A stretch of DNA of 64,000 bases from Izemoplasma sp964435595 (GCA_964435595.1 CAYSZV010000001.1:62001-126000); one strand, 5' to 3'; counted from the first letter of the stretch, positions 24,747-34,811 are shown. The notes: generated from the letters alone by a model not told the origin. Translations and numbers: made by a program.

Positions 24747-26066
24747 ATGTATGATTTAAAAATCATCAACGGCTTAGTATACACTAACAATAAATACAAG
24801 CACACCACAATATATATAACAGATGGAATAATCAAAGACATTACTCCTGATTCTTTTGATGCACTAAATACATATGATTGTAAAGGAGACCTTGTATTCC
24901 CAGGAATCATCGATCCGCACACGCATTTCGATTTAGATTTGGGGCATATTTCATCTCGCGATAGCTTTTACACCGGAACAAAAGCCGGCGCATTAGGAGG
25001 AGTGACGACTATCATCGATTTCTTAGAACCTGTCGATAATAGTGACGCCTTGGTTGAAGCATTTTACAAAAGGAAAGAGCAAGCGAAAGATAGTGTGATT
25101 GATTATAAATTCCATGCATGTTTGAAAAACCCAGAAAACGAAGTAATACCAATCACTGTAAAAATGAAACATTTGGGACTTGATACAGTAAAAATATTCA
25201 CAACATATTCTGATTCAAACAGACGTACATATGACCGTGAAATCATTCAATTGCTAGAACACAGTGTATCTGGTGATTATATGGTTACCGCTCATATAGA
25301 AAACGATACGCTAATTGAAACAAACAAAGAAGATCATTATCGTGAACTCCCTTTAAACAGGCCGACAATTAGTGAAACAAGTGAGGCAATCAAATTAGCC
25401 GGATACGCCAAACAAACAAAGGGATATTTATATATGGTCCATTGTTCTAGTGGCCAAACAATTACACAATTACGTCACGAGTTTAGCGACATTTTAAATA
25501 AAAACTTTATTCTAGAAAGTTGCCCTCATTATTTTATGTTCAACAATGATGTGTTGAACAAAGAAGATGGCTACTTGTATACAATGGCTCCCCCATTAAG
25601 AAGTGAAGCAGAACGTATTCTTCTCACCCAACAGATTGATGATGTCTTTACGATTGGAACAGATCACTGTGGCTTCAACAAAAAAGACAAACAAGTAGAA
25701 AAATTATGTGATATGCCTTTGGGTGTATCGGGTGTTGGTGAGTCTTTTGATATAATGTTTTCAATATTTGGGGATAAGATAATCGATAAAATGACCAAAA
25801 ACGTCGCAATTGCTCACAAATTATATCCTCAAAAAGGAACAATAAGGATTGGAAGTGACGCAGATTTATTTGTCTATCATTTAGAAGATACAAAACTAGA
25901 TACATTAAGAAATAATACCGATTACTCAATCTATCAAGATATCGTAGTAAGAGGAACTGTTTCATCTACCATTTCAAGAGGAAAATTCATCGTCAAAGAT
26001 GGTGTCTTTCTAAGCGGAAAAGGTCGATTACTAAATAAGTGTGGTGATTATTGTGAAAGTAATTAA
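24747..26066 (+). CDS. hyuA: Hydantoinase/dihydropyrimidinase-like amidohydrolase
   Basis: 439 residues, cyclic amidohydrolase with a binuclear metal site: DPHTHFD (H58, H60), the carboxylated Lys K149 in TVKIFTTYS, further His in VTAHIEND and YMVHCSS, and Asp/His in TDHCG. HyuA (YgeZ) of the E. coli purine cluster is the obvious counterpart; it would hydrolytically open a hydantoin-like ring derived from the purine. It overlaps ssnA by 14 bp. Confidence 0.88.
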   Translation: MYDLKIINGLVYTNNKYKHTTIYITDGIIKDITPDSFDALNTYDCKGDLVFPGIIDPHTHFDLDLGHISSRDSFYTGTKAGALGGVTTIIDFLEPVDNSDALVEAFYKRKEQAKDSVIDYKFHACLKNPENEVIPITVKMKHLGLDTVKIFTTYSDSNRRTYDREIIQLLEHSVSGDYMVTAHIENDTLIETNKEDHYRELPLNRPTISETSEAIKLAGYAKQTKGYLYMVHCSSGQTITQLRHEFSDILNKNFILESCPHYFMFNNDVLNKEDGYLYTMAPPLRSEAERILLTQQIDDVFTIGTDHCGFNKKDKQVEKLCDMPLGVSGVGESFDIMFSIFGDKIIDKMTKNVAIAHKLYPQKGTIRIGSDADLFVYHLEDTKLDTLRNNTDYSIYQDIVVRGTVSSTISRGKFIVKDGVFLSGKGRLLNKCGDYCESN

Positions 26067-27348
26067 GAATGTTCGAATTTACGATTTTAACAAATATATA
26101 GAAAACGGATATGTCATCTTTGATGAACAAATTCATGAAGTCGGATCAATGGCCCAATACAAAGCAAATGAGTATGAGGAAATAGATGGCAGCAATGCAT
26201 TATTGATGCCCGGTCTAGTCAATGGACACTCTCATATTTATAGTACTTTTGCTCGTGGGATGAGTGCTCCTTTCAACCCAAAAACATTTAAAGAATTATT
26301 AGAGCAATTATGGTGGAAACTCGACCGTTATTTAAACAATGAGATGACCTACTATAGTGGTATCGTTAGTGGTATTGAATACATAAAAAACGGTGTGACT
26401 ACAATCGTCGATCATCATGCAAGTGGAGAAATTATCGGTAGTTTGCATTCCTTAGAAGATGCACTAGATAAAGTAGGAATGAGAAAAGTACTCTGTTTTG
26501 AAACAAGTGATCGGTTTGATATCGATCATTGTATTCAAGAGAACCTTGATTATATTAAGACTTCTTCTTCCACTTCAAGTGGCCTATTTGGATTACATGC
26601 ATCCTTTACCCTATCCGATCAAACCTTGAATAAAGTGAGCCGTGTTTTAAATGGCAGCCCAATTCATATTCATGTGGCAGAAAGTATTGAAGATCAAATC
26701 GACTCACTCACAAAACACAAGAAAAGAGTGATTCATCGATTGAATGATTTCAATCTAATCAATAAGAATTCAATCATAACTCACGGTCTATACTTAGAAG
26801 ATGGTGAATTTGAAATCATCAAAGAAAAAGAAGCTGTCATTGCTTTGAATGTTTCATCTAATATGAACAATGCGGTTGGATTACCTGATTATATGAGAAT
26901 GAAAGAAAATGGAATCAAAGTCATTATTGGTAATGATGGAATTTCACAAAAAATGACGTCAGAATACCAAAATCTATATTTCAGTATGCATCACAAATCG
27001 GAATCGCCAATTGCTTTTACAATGGATGACTTGCAGACAATTATCAATAACACCTACACCTATGTGTCTGATATTTTAGGAACAAAGTTAGGAAAAATTG
27101 AGCCAGGATTTGTATCAGACTTTGTGCTTCTACCATACAATGAACCGACTCCGTTAAACAAAGATAATATTTTTGGACATCTATTCTTTGGACTGTTCAA
27201 TCACTTTAGACCAATTGATGTATATGTTGGTGGAAACAAAATTGTAGAAAATTACAACGTTAGTAAATCACTTCAATCAGAATTCAATAAGGCAAAGGAA
27301 AGTGCAAAACTCTTATGGGATAAGGTTGAGAAAGAAGGTACGATATGA
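26053..27348 (+). CDS. ssnA: SsnA-like amidohydrolase/aminohydrolase
   Basis: 431 residues from a GTG at 26053 with GGTGAT upstream (an earlier GTG at 26041 is possible). Metal motif NGHSHIYS, then LWWKLDRYLNNE and TTIVDHHASG, which match SsnA of E. coli and clostridial purine clusters stretch for stretch. Family: chlorohydrolase/guanine-deaminase-like amidohydrolases; the exact reaction of SsnA is not settled. Inside the operon between hydantoinase and the PreA-like protein, its ATGA stop/start overlaps the next gene. Confidence 0.88.
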   Translation: MKVIKNVRIYDFNKYIENGYVIFDEQIHEVGSMAQYKANEYEEIDGSNALLMPGLVNGHSHIYSTFARGMSAPFNPKTFKELLEQLWWKLDRYLNNEMTYYSGIVSGIEYIKNGVTTIVDHHASGEIIGSLHSLEDALDKVGMRKVLCFETSDRFDIDHCIQENLDYIKTSSSTSSGLFGLHASFTLSDQTLNKVSRVLNGSPIHIHVAESIEDQIDSLTKHKKRVIHRLNDFNLINKNSIITHGLYLEDGEFEIIKEKEAVIALNVSSNMNNAVGLPDYMRMKENGIKVIIGNDGISQKMTSEYQNLYFSMHHKSESPIAFTMDDLQTIINNTYTYVSDILGTKLGKIEPGFVSDFVLLPYNEPTPLNKDNIFGHLFFGLFNHFRPIDVYVGGNKIVENYNVSKSLQSEFNKAKESAKLLWDKVEKEGTI

Positions 27349-28415
27349 AATTAACAGTTACGTTTGATGGAATTACATTAGATAATCCATTGATGCCAGC
27401 AAGTGGACCAATCGTTGGAGATAGTGAGAAATTACTATTTTTACAAAACGAAGGTGTCGGTGGACTTGTGACAAAAACAATTTCAACAAAAGAGCCACAC
27501 ATACCAAGACCTTGCATCTATGGGGACAAGCAATTTGTCATGAACTCTGAACTATGGAGTGAACATAGTTATGATAAATGGATTGATGAATTTCTACCTG
27601 AACTAGAACAAAAGAAAGACCGTCCATTAATTATTAGTGTTGGATACACGAAAGAGGATATGGAATTTCTCATCCCTAGATTAGATCAATTCGCAGATGC
27701 GTTTGAAGTGTCAACTCATTATGTCGGAAAAGATTTATCAGTGATAGCCGATACTGTGAAAATGATTCGCTCTCACACAGACAAACCTGTCTATATGAAA
27801 ATCAGTCCTCATATTCCAGATCCTGTGGCGTTTGCCAAAGCAGTTAGAGACGCTGGCGCAAGTGGACTAGTTGCGATTAATAGTCTTGGTCCAACAATGA
27901 AGATTGATGTAGAAACACGTTCTATTCAATACGCCCCTGAAAGTGGATTTGTATGGATGAGTGGTCCGAGTATTAAAAACATTGCTCTTGCTACTGTATA
28001 TACAATCAAACAAGCTATGCCTGATTTTACAGTGATAGGTGTTGGTGGGATCGCAAGTGCAGAAGATGTATTAGAATTCTTACTAGCTGGTGCGGATGCA
28101 GTTCAAATGCTAAGTGGTGCTTTATTGAAAGGAAAAGACTTATATAAACGCATCATTGAAGCTTTGCCTAAAACACTCGAAAAATACGGATTCAATAGTA
28201 TTGAGGAAGTAAAAAATACGCCTCTTACCAATCCTGTAACCTATATTCCAAGAGTACCAGAACTAATTATTGAAAAATGTACTGAATGTCAATTATGTGT
28301 CAGAGTCTGTCCATATTTTGCCATCGAAATGAAAGATAAAATCACATTCGATTCACAAAAATGTTTTGGATGCGGATTATGTATAAGCAAGTGTCCAACC
28401 AAGGCACTGAAATGA
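27345..28415 (+). CDS. PreA/dihydroorotate-dehydrogenase-like Fe-S flavoprotein with altered active site
   Basis: 356 residues. Residues 1-300 are an FMN-binding barrel like dihydroorotate dehydrogenase class 1 and PreA (phosphate loop VGVGGIAS, ADAVQMLSG). The last 47 residues carry two 4Fe-4S motifs (CTECQLCVRVCP and CFGCGLCISKCP) as in PreA/dihydropyrimidine dehydrogenase. The family's catalytic stretch NLSCPN is replaced by EVSTHY (121-126), so the base Cys is absent. A pyrimidine role is therefore unlikely. In this operon it may reduce or oxidise a purine ring or carry electrons, in the place taken by YgfK elsewhere. Confidence 0.82.
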   Translation: MKLTVTFDGITLDNPLMPASGPIVGDSEKLLFLQNEGVGGLVTKTISTKEPHIPRPCIYGDKQFVMNSELWSEHSYDKWIDEFLPELEQKKDRPLIISVGYTKEDMEFLIPRLDQFADAFEVSTHYVGKDLSVIADTVKMIRSHTDKPVYMKISPHIPDPVAFAKAVRDAGASGLVAINSLGPTMKIDVETRSIQYAPESGFVWMSGPSIKNIALATVYTIKQAMPDFTVIGVGGIASAEDVLEFLLAGADAVQMLSGALLKGKDLYKRIIEALPKTLEKYGFNSIEEVKNTPLTNPVTYIPRVPELIIEKCTECQLCVRVCPYFAIEMKDKITFDSQKCFGCGLCISKCPTKALK

Positions 28416-28425
28416 GGTGACACAT

Positions 28426-30513
28426 ATGAAAAACATTAGTAAATCAATTGTTAAGGTTGATGCTGCTGATAAAACATCTGGAAAAAGTAAATATATTAAC
28501 GATATTGAATATCCTGGTATTTTGCATGCTAAAACAATCAGAAGCAAGCATGCAAAAGCAAAAATATTATCTAGAAAATATCCCGAATTACCAGAAGGAT
28601 ACTACATTGTAGATTATAAAGATATCCCTGGTACAAACTTCATTAAGATTATACTTGAAGATTGGAAGATATTCGCAGAAGATGAAGTGAATCATTATCT
28701 TGAGCCGATTGCCTTATTACTTGGCCCTGACAAAGAGATTGTTCAAGATTTAGTGGAGCAAGTAGAGATTGAATATCAAATTGAAGTTCCTGAATTTGAT
28801 TTCAATGATAGTGCAATTCACTATCATTTCAACAAGGGTGATATCAAAGAAGCAGAAAAACATAGTGATCGAGTAATCTCAATAACATACGATACCCCAT
28901 ATCAAGAACAACTATATATCGAACCTCAAGGTATGATTGGGTATTTTGAAGAAGGTCAAGTCACTCTGGTTGGAAGCATCCAATGTCCTTATTATGTTAA
29001 AAATGCCGTGATTCAAATTCTTGATTGTGACGAAGATTATATCAGAGTAAAACAATCCACAGTTGGTGGTGCTTTTGGTGGGAAAGAGGAGTTTCCTTCT
29101 CTTATTGCATGTCAATTAGCGATTGCAATCCATAAATATAAAGTGCCGATTTCGTTGATCTATGAACGTGAAGAAGACATGGAAGTTACAACAAAAAGAC
29201 ATCCAGCTAAACTACAAATGACTGGCTATATTAAAGATAAGAAAATTACTGGTCTTCGTTGTAATGTCGGAATCGATGCTGGTGCATATATCGGATTAAG
29301 TGGAGTCGTATTATCCCGTGCTTTGATTGCTTCTACTGGTGCTTATACCATCCATAATCTTGAAGTTGATGGTGATGTTTACATTACCAACACAGTACCA
29401 AATGGTGCATACAGAGGCTTTGGCGCACCTCAAATGTTTTTTGCAATTGAAATGTTTATCCATCATGTTGCAAAAGAAATCGGTGTAGACCCTCTTGAAT
29501 TCAGAAAAGAAATACTAGCAAAACAAAATGATAAAACTTCTACAAACGGAACATTTAGAGACCCCATTATTATGCCAGAAATGCTTGAGAAAGCCTTAAA
29601 GGAATCCAATTATATTGAAAAAATACAGCAATATAGTAATGATGACTCATTTAGAGGAATTGGGATGAGTTGGTTTTTACATGGCTGTGGTTTCACTGGA
29701 AGTGGAGAAGCAGATCATATCAAAGCTTTGGTAGAACTTGAGAAAAACGAGAAAGATCAAGTTTCAATCCTTATTGCAGCAGTTGACATGGGACAAGGAA
29801 TCAATACATCGATGAGAAAACTGGTTGCTTCTTTATTAGACATTCCAATCGAGCAAGTAATCTATGATCTACCTGATACAAATAAAGTACCGGATTCAGG
29901 ACCTACTGTTGCATCAAGAACAATGATGATTGTAGGAGGCCTAGTAGCAAGAGCTGCACGCAAATTGAAAGAGTCCTGGAAGCCAGGAGTATACCAAAAA
30001 ACTAGTGAACGCTACAAACAGCCTGAATATATTAAATGGAATGAAAAAACATTCCAAGGAGATGCGTATCCAGCTTATTCTTGGGGGATTAATATTGTTG
30101 AAGTCGAAGTTGATAAAAGAACATATGAAGTATCTGTAAAAGAAGAATGGAGTGTTTATGATGTTGGAAAAGCAATTGATGAACAAATCATTTTCGGACA
30201 AGCTGACGGAGGACAACTTCAAGGACTTGGATACGGATATTTAGAGAGAATGAGCCACAAAGACGGAAAAATACAACATAAAAATGTTACAGATTACATT
30301 ATTCCGACAACAGTGGACACACCTTTAATGCATACTTACTTAATGGATAACCCTTATCCGTTAGGTCCTTATGGAGCAAAAGGTGCTGGGGAACTAACAC
30401 TTGTTGGTGGGGCCCCAGCAGTTGCATTGGCAATAGAAAATGCAATAGGAAAGAAAGTTACAAAAATCCCTGTCTCTCCGGAGTACATTATGGAGTTGAT
30501 GAATAATGAATAA
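28426..30513 (+). CDS. xdhA: Xanthine dehydrogenase-type Moco subunit, set 2
   Basis: 695 residues from the ATG at 28426 behind GAGGTGA. Large subunit of a molybdenum hydroxylase: Moco motif GGAFGGKEE retains the Glu found in xanthine dehydrogenases, NGAYRGFGAPQ holds the substrate Arg, and the catalytic Glu is in KGAGELTL. It most plausibly hydroxylates hypoxanthine/xanthine. First of the second three-subunit set, in the order Moco, Fe-S, FAD, opposite to set 1. Overlaps the Fe-S gene by 8 bp. Confidence 0.9.
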   Translation: MKNISKSIVKVDAADKTSGKSKYINDIEYPGILHAKTIRSKHAKAKILSRKYPELPEGYYIVDYKDIPGTNFIKIILEDWKIFAEDEVNHYLEPIALLLGPDKEIVQDLVEQVEIEYQIEVPEFDFNDSAIHYHFNKGDIKEAEKHSDRVISITYDTPYQEQLYIEPQGMIGYFEEGQVTLVGSIQCPYYVKNAVIQILDCDEDYIRVKQSTVGGAFGGKEEFPSLIACQLAIAIHKYKVPISLIYEREEDMEVTTKRHPAKLQMTGYIKDKKITGLRCNVGIDAGAYIGLSGVVLSRALIASTGAYTIHNLEVDGDVYITNTVPNGAYRGFGAPQMFFAIEMFIHHVAKEIGVDPLEFRKEILAKQNDKTSTNGTFRDPIIMPEMLEKALKESNYIEKIQQYSNDDSFRGIGMSWFLHGCGFTGSGEADHIKALVELEKNEKDQVSILIAAVDMGQGINTSMRKLVASLLDIPIEQVIYDLPDTNKVPDSGPTVASRTMMIVGGLVARAARKLKESWKPGVYQKTSERYKQPEYIKWNEKTFQGDAYPAYSWGINIVEVEVDKRTYEVSVKEEWSVYDVGKAIDEQIIFGQADGGQLQGLGYGYLERMSHKDGKIQHKNVTDYIIPTTVDTPLMHTYLMDNPYPLGPYGAKGAGELTLVGGAPAVALAIENAIGKKVTKIPVSPEYIMELMNNE

Positions 30514-30979
30514 GATAACATTCACATTAAACAATAAAGAAGTATCTGTAACACTGACACCAACCATGCGTCTATTAGATATATTGAGAAATCACTTTGG
30601 CCTATTTGGAAGCAAAGAAGGCTGTGGTGAAGGGGAATGTGGTGCATGTGCAATTTTATTAAATAACAAGTTAATCAATTCTTGCTTGGTACCAGCTGGA
30701 TCTGTTCACAATCAAACTGTCATGACAATTGAAGGATTGTCTGACACTCCACAAGGAAAGATGTTAACCAAAGCATACGGAATCAAAGGAGCAGTACAAT
30801 GTGGATTCTGTACACCGGGAATGATGATGGCATCTCATGCTTTATTATCCAAAACGCCACACCCTAGTGTAGAAGAAATTAAAATTGGACTCTCTGGAAA
30901 TTTATGTCGTTGTACTGGATACAATATGATTATTGAAGCAGTACAATATGCAGCGAAAGAGGGGAAAGGTTTATGGTAA
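30506..30979 (+). CDS. xdhC-type Fe-S: Molybdenum hydroxylase 2Fe-2S subunit, set 2
   Basis: 157 residues. Canonical clusters: CGEGECGAC then C (NSC) for the ferredoxin-like 2Fe-2S, and CGFCTPG...CRCTGY for the second. Closer to the textbook family sequence than the set 1 counterpart at 20049. ATG and stop overlap both neighbours, indicating fixed stoichiometry. Confidence 0.92.
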   Translation: MNKITFTLNNKEVSVTLTPTMRLLDILRNHFGLFGSKEGCGEGECGACAILLNNKLINSCLVPAGSVHNQTVMTIEGLSDTPQGKMLTKAYGIKGAVQCGFCTPGMMMASHALLSKTPHPSVEEIKIGLSGNLCRCTGYNMIIEAVQYAAKEGKGLW

Positions 30980-31809
30980 AACATTTCATTCCGAGCTCTT
31001 TAGAAGAAGCATTGAATATTCTAAACAAAGAAAAAGTAGAAATTATCGCTGGTGGTACTGATTTAATGGTCCAAAGAAGAAAATGGGCCAATACAGCTCC
31101 AGCATTCAAACAAACAATGAATATTATAAATATACCTGAATTATCTTATATCAAAGCCGTTAACAACAAATTGCATATTGGAGCGACAACGTCATTAACG
31201 GAGATAGCGAATCACGATAACACACCTGAACTAATGAAAAAAGCAATTTATGATATTGCCTCTCCAGCCCTCAGAAACATTGCGACAATTGCTGGAAACA
31301 TTGGTAATGCTTCTCCAGCTGGAGATACATTACCAATACTATACGTTTTAAACGCAAAAATAGTATTGGTTTCCCCTCAAGCAACGAGAACACTTCCAAT
31401 TGAAGAAGTTATCTTAGGACCAAGAAAAACTGTAATCAAAGACAATGAACTGATAAAGGAAATCATTTTACCGATTCACACCTTTACTTCTACTTCTTTT
31501 GTTAAAGTTGGAGGAAGAAAAGCGGATGCTATTAGTAAAGTGTCATTTACTGGCGCAGTAACAATTGAAGACAATATCGTTCTTGATATTCGTATTGCAT
31601 TTGGGGCAGTTGGACCTGTTATTGTAAGAAGCACAAAAATCGAAAACTCAATCATTGAAATGAATGTTGAACAAATAAAGGATAGTCTAGATCATATTGT
31701 AGAGGCATACAGTGATCTGATTACACCGATTGATGATCAACGTTCCAATAAAGAATACCGAAAAACTGTTGCAAAGAATTTATTAAAAGACTTCCTACTC
31801 CATTTATAG
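30973..31809 (+). CDS. xdhB: Molybdenum hydroxylase FAD subunit, set 2
   Basis: 278 residues. FAD_binding_5 motifs IIAGGTDLMV and NIATIAGNIGNASPAGD are the classical XdhB/CoxM FAD loops; C-terminal CO_deh_flav_C domain from about residue 175. Delivers electrons to the final acceptor (NAD+ or ferredoxin-type). Separated by 15 nt from the adenine deaminase gene. Confidence 0.92.
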   Translation: MVKHFIPSSLEEALNILNKEKVEIIAGGTDLMVQRRKWANTAPAFKQTMNIINIPELSYIKAVNNKLHIGATTSLTEIANHDNTPELMKKAIYDIASPALRNIATIAGNIGNASPAGDTLPILYVLNAKIVLVSPQATRTLPIEEVILGPRKTVIKDNELIKEIILPIHTFTSTSFVKVGGRKADAISKVSFTGAVTIEDNIVLDIRIAFGAVGPVIVRSTKIENSIIEMNVEQIKDSLDHIVEAYSDLITPIDDQRSNKEYRKTVAKNLLKDFLLHL

Positions 31810-31824
31810 AAAGGGGGAATTTGA

Positions 31825-33540
31825 ATGTATAACAAATACCTTTCCGACATTGCTTTAGGAAAAAGAAAAGCAGATTTAGTACTAAAAAATTGTCAAATTA
31901 TTGACGTTTTTAGTCACGGAATTGAAACTGGTGATATCGCAATACAAGATGGCATTATAATCGGTATTGGTGAATATAGTGGGAAAAAGGAAATTGATGT
32001 CGAGAACAAATTCGTTGCTCCTGGATTGATTGATGGGCACGTCCACATTGAATCAAGTATGTTGACACCCTCAGAATTTTCTAAACTAATCATTCCAAAA
32101 GGAACAACAAGGGTTATTTCCGATCCACATGAAATTGGTAATGTAAAGGGTGTAAAAGGTCTTGGTTTCATGTTGAAATCAAGTTTAGATACACCGTTAC
32201 ATGTTCATATTATGATTCCTTCTTGTGTACCCGCAACTTCTTTCGAAACATCTGGTAGTACAATCTCAAGTGAAGATATCTATAGTCTTAAAAACCGTCA
32301 AGGAATCTTAGGTCTTGGTGAAATGATGGATTATCCTGGTGTCATCAATGGAGAAAAATCAGTGTTAGATAAACTTGATATTATGAAAGACACGAATATA
32401 GATGGTCATGCTCCTGGTGTATATGGGAAAGACTTGAATTCCTATTTGTTACATCGTATCAAGACTGATCACGAATGTTCAACTAGAGAAGAGTTAGAAG
32501 AAAAAGTAAGAAGAGGAATGTATATTCATTTACGCCAAGGGAGTGCAACACGAAACGTCAAAGCCTTATCCAAAGGGGTAACAATTCACAATTCTCATCG
32601 TTTACTATTTTGTACAGATGACAAACATCCAATGGACATCGTTGAACAAGGACACATTAACTATAACTTGAATCTAGCAATCGAAGAAGGTGTAGATCCA
32701 ATCACTGCAATTCAGATGGCAACAATCAATATAGCAAACTGTTATCAATTGAAGCAGGTTGGAGGAATTGCACCTGGATATATCGCTGATCTGATAGTAT
32801 TTGATGATTTGAATCACATTGAGCCATCAATCGTGTTCATAAATGGAAAACAAGTTTCTAAAAATGGAAAAGTTCTATTTAAAACACATAAAATCGAAAA
32901 CATCCACGTAATCAATTCTGTGAATGTGAATGTAAATGAAATCAATCTTGATTTAAAGTTGAAGAGCAATCACGTTAAAGTTATGAGACTAATAGAAAAC
33001 AATGTCATTACCAAAGAAGTTCATAGAACAGTTACAGTGAAAGATGGCCTTTATGTAAATGATCCAAATCAAGACATTTTAAAAATTGCTGTAGTGGAAC
33101 GACATCACTATACAAAAAATGTTGGGGTTGGACTAATGGAAGGATATGGTATTAAAAACGGAGCTGTGGCCATGACAATCGCTCACGATTCTCATAATCT
33201 AGTTGTTGTAGGTGACAATGACAAAGATATGATGATAGCAATCCAAGAATTAAAAGATATACAAGGTGGAATTACGATTGCACATAACGGTAAGATTGTT
33301 GATAGTCTCCAACTTGAAATCGCTGGACTCATGACGAATCAAGAGTTTAATCAAGTAAAAGATAAACTGATTCAAATGAACAAAGCGGCTAGAGAGTTAG
33401 GAGTAAACAATAATATTGATGATCCGTTCTTGTCTCTTGCATTTATGAGTTTACCAGTTATTCCAGATCTCAAACTTACTGACAAAGGACTATTTGACGT
33501 CAAACAGTTTATGCCTACAAAAATTGAGGTGAGTGAATGA
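31825..33540 (+). CDS. ade: Adenine deaminase
   Basis: Hydrolyses adenine to hypoxanthine and ammonia. 571 residues, the usual Ade length (about 570-590). Binuclear metal motifs: APGLIDGHVHIESSM, DPHEIGNV, DGHAPGV, and TDDKHP. The C-terminal Ade domain (SHNLVVVGDND, about 450-460) is present. AAAGGGGG precedes the ATG. It supplies hypoxanthine to the hydroxylases encoded just upstream. Confidence 0.96.
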   Translation: MYNKYLSDIALGKRKADLVLKNCQIIDVFSHGIETGDIAIQDGIIIGIGEYSGKKEIDVENKFVAPGLIDGHVHIESSMLTPSEFSKLIIPKGTTRVISDPHEIGNVKGVKGLGFMLKSSLDTPLHVHIMIPSCVPATSFETSGSTISSEDIYSLKNRQGILGLGEMMDYPGVINGEKSVLDKLDIMKDTNIDGHAPGVYGKDLNSYLLHRIKTDHECSTREELEEKVRRGMYIHLRQGSATRNVKALSKGVTIHNSHRLLFCTDDKHPMDIVEQGHINYNLNLAIEEGVDPITAIQMATINIANCYQLKQVGGIAPGYIADLIVFDDLNHIEPSIVFINGKQVSKNGKVLFKTHKIENIHVINSVNVNVNEINLDLKLKSNHVKVMRLIENNVITKEVHRTVTVKDGLYVNDPNQDILKIAVVERHHYTKNVGVGLMEGYGIKNGAVAMTIAHDSHNLVVVGDNDKDMMIAIQELKDIQGGITIAHNGKIVDSLQLEIAGLMTNQEFNQVKDKLIQMNKAARELGVNNNIDDPFLSLAFMSLPVIPDLKLTDKGLFDVKQFMPTKIEVSE

Positions 33541-34811
33541 ACTATATAAAACACTATGCTTGTACAGTATGTCACAAAACATTTGACAAAGAAAAAGACT
33601 ATATGACATGTCCAAGTTGTGGTGAAAAAGGAATATTAGACATCGTTTATGATTACCAAGCAATGAAGCAAGAAGTGAATCAAGACTATTTCAATCATTG
33701 TAAAGAATCTTCCATACTACGATATGTCCCTTTAATGAGTATTGAAGCACCTGGATATGAAACATTAAACGTAGGAAATACTCCATTATACAAATCAAAA
33801 GCAATCGCAAAGATGCTAGGGCTATCTTCTTTATACATAAAAGATGAAGGTGTAAACCCTACTTCTTCTCTAAAAGACAGAGCAAGTTTAATTGCTTGTA
33901 TCAAGGCAATCGAAAAAGGACAAGACACAATTTGTTGCAGTAGTACAGGGAATGCTGCTTCAAGTTTGGCAGGAAATGCGGCAAAGTTAGGACTGAAAAC
34001 TGTGATTTTCGTTCCCAATAGAGCGCCTATTGGCAAGTTAACACAACTGGCAATGTATGGAAGTACAGTCATAAAAGTGGACGGTGATTATAAAGCTACA
34101 TTCAATGCATCTAAAAAAGCAATTGAACAATATGGCCTATATAATCGGAATGCAGCAATCAACCCTCATCTTGTAGAAGGTAAGAAAACAGTAGCTTATG
34201 AAATGAGTGAACAACTAGAATTCAAGGATATAGACTATGTCCTCGTATCTGTTGGAGATGGATGCACAATTGGTGGAGTCTATAAAGGGTTCTATGATTT
34301 ATTCCAATTAGATCTAATCAAAAAAATACCAAAAATAATTGGTGTTCAATCTAGTGGGTGTGCTCCATTCTATAAGGCATTCATTGATAACGCTCCACTA
34401 CAAGAAACAGAAGAAAATACAATTGCAGATAGTATCGCTGTAGGAATCCCTAGAAATCCTGTTAAAGGTATGGATGCCGTAAAGAAATCAAACGGATTCT
34501 ATATGACTGTTACAGATGAAGAGATACTAGATGCCATTGAAACATTAGGAAAAAATGAAGGAATCTTTGCAGAGCCTGCAGGAGCAACAGCTACTGCTGG
34601 TCTAATCAAACTCGTTCATGAAAATAAAATAGATAAAAAAAGTACAATCGCCGTTATCGTTACAGGTAATGGACTTAAGGATTTAAATAGTGTCGCTGAT
34701 AAGGTAAAAGAAAAAACACTAGAATACAGTCCCAATTCAGACATTGAAAAAAATCCAACGATTGAAGGATTTATCAATTTACTAAAAAAAAGAGGTGGAA
34801 AACATGAGTAA
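33537..34811 (+). CDS. Threonine-synthase-like PLP enzyme with zinc ribbon
   Basis: 424 residues, PLP fold type II. N-terminal Cys4 zinc ribbon (C9, C12, C25, C28), the PLP Lys K113 in SSLKDRAS, phosphate-binding SSTGNAASSLAG, as in ThrC. Threonine synthases look like this, but its place (ATGA overlap with adenine deaminase, 8-bp overlap with a second PLP enzyme) suggests a lyase acting on an amino acid released from the purine ring, such as 2,3-diaminopropionate or a carbamoyl derivative. No thrA/thrB nearby. The family is sure, the substrate inferred. Confidence 0.8.
   Translation: MNYIKHYACTVCHKTFDKEKDYMTCPSCGEKGILDIVYDYQAMKQEVNQDYFNHCKESSILRYVPLMSIEAPGYETLNVGNTPLYKSKAIAKMLGLSSLYIKDEGVNPTSSLKDRASLIACIKAIEKGQDTICCSSTGNAASSLAGNAAKLGLKTVIFVPNRAPIGKLTQLAMYGSTVIKVDGDYKATFNASKKAIEQYGLYNRNAAINPHLVEGKKTVAYEMSEQLEFKDIDYVLVSVGDGCTIGGVYKGFYDLFQLDLIKKIPKIIGVQSSGCAPFYKAFIDNAPLQETEENTIADSIAVGIPRNPVKGMDAVKKSNGFYMTVTDEEILDAIETLGKNEGIFAEPAGATATAGLIKLVHENKIDKKSTIAVIVTGNGLKDLNSVADKVKEKTLEYSPNSDIEKNPTIEGFINLLKKRGGKHE

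Noticed and set aside
27345..28415. Dihydroorotate dehydrogenase of pyrimidine synthesis
   Set aside because: The catalytic Cys/Ser motif is replaced, Fe-S motifs are C-terminal, and all neighbours are purine genes.
20498..30513. Selenocysteine-containing hydroxylase
   Set aside because: No in-frame TGA interrupts either Moco subunit and no SECIS-like hairpin was needed to explain the frames. A labile selenium ligand cannot be seen in sequence.
33537..34811. Ordinary threonine synthase
   Set aside because: The family fits, but it is translationally coupled to purine genes and no threonine pathway genes are nearby; product left open.
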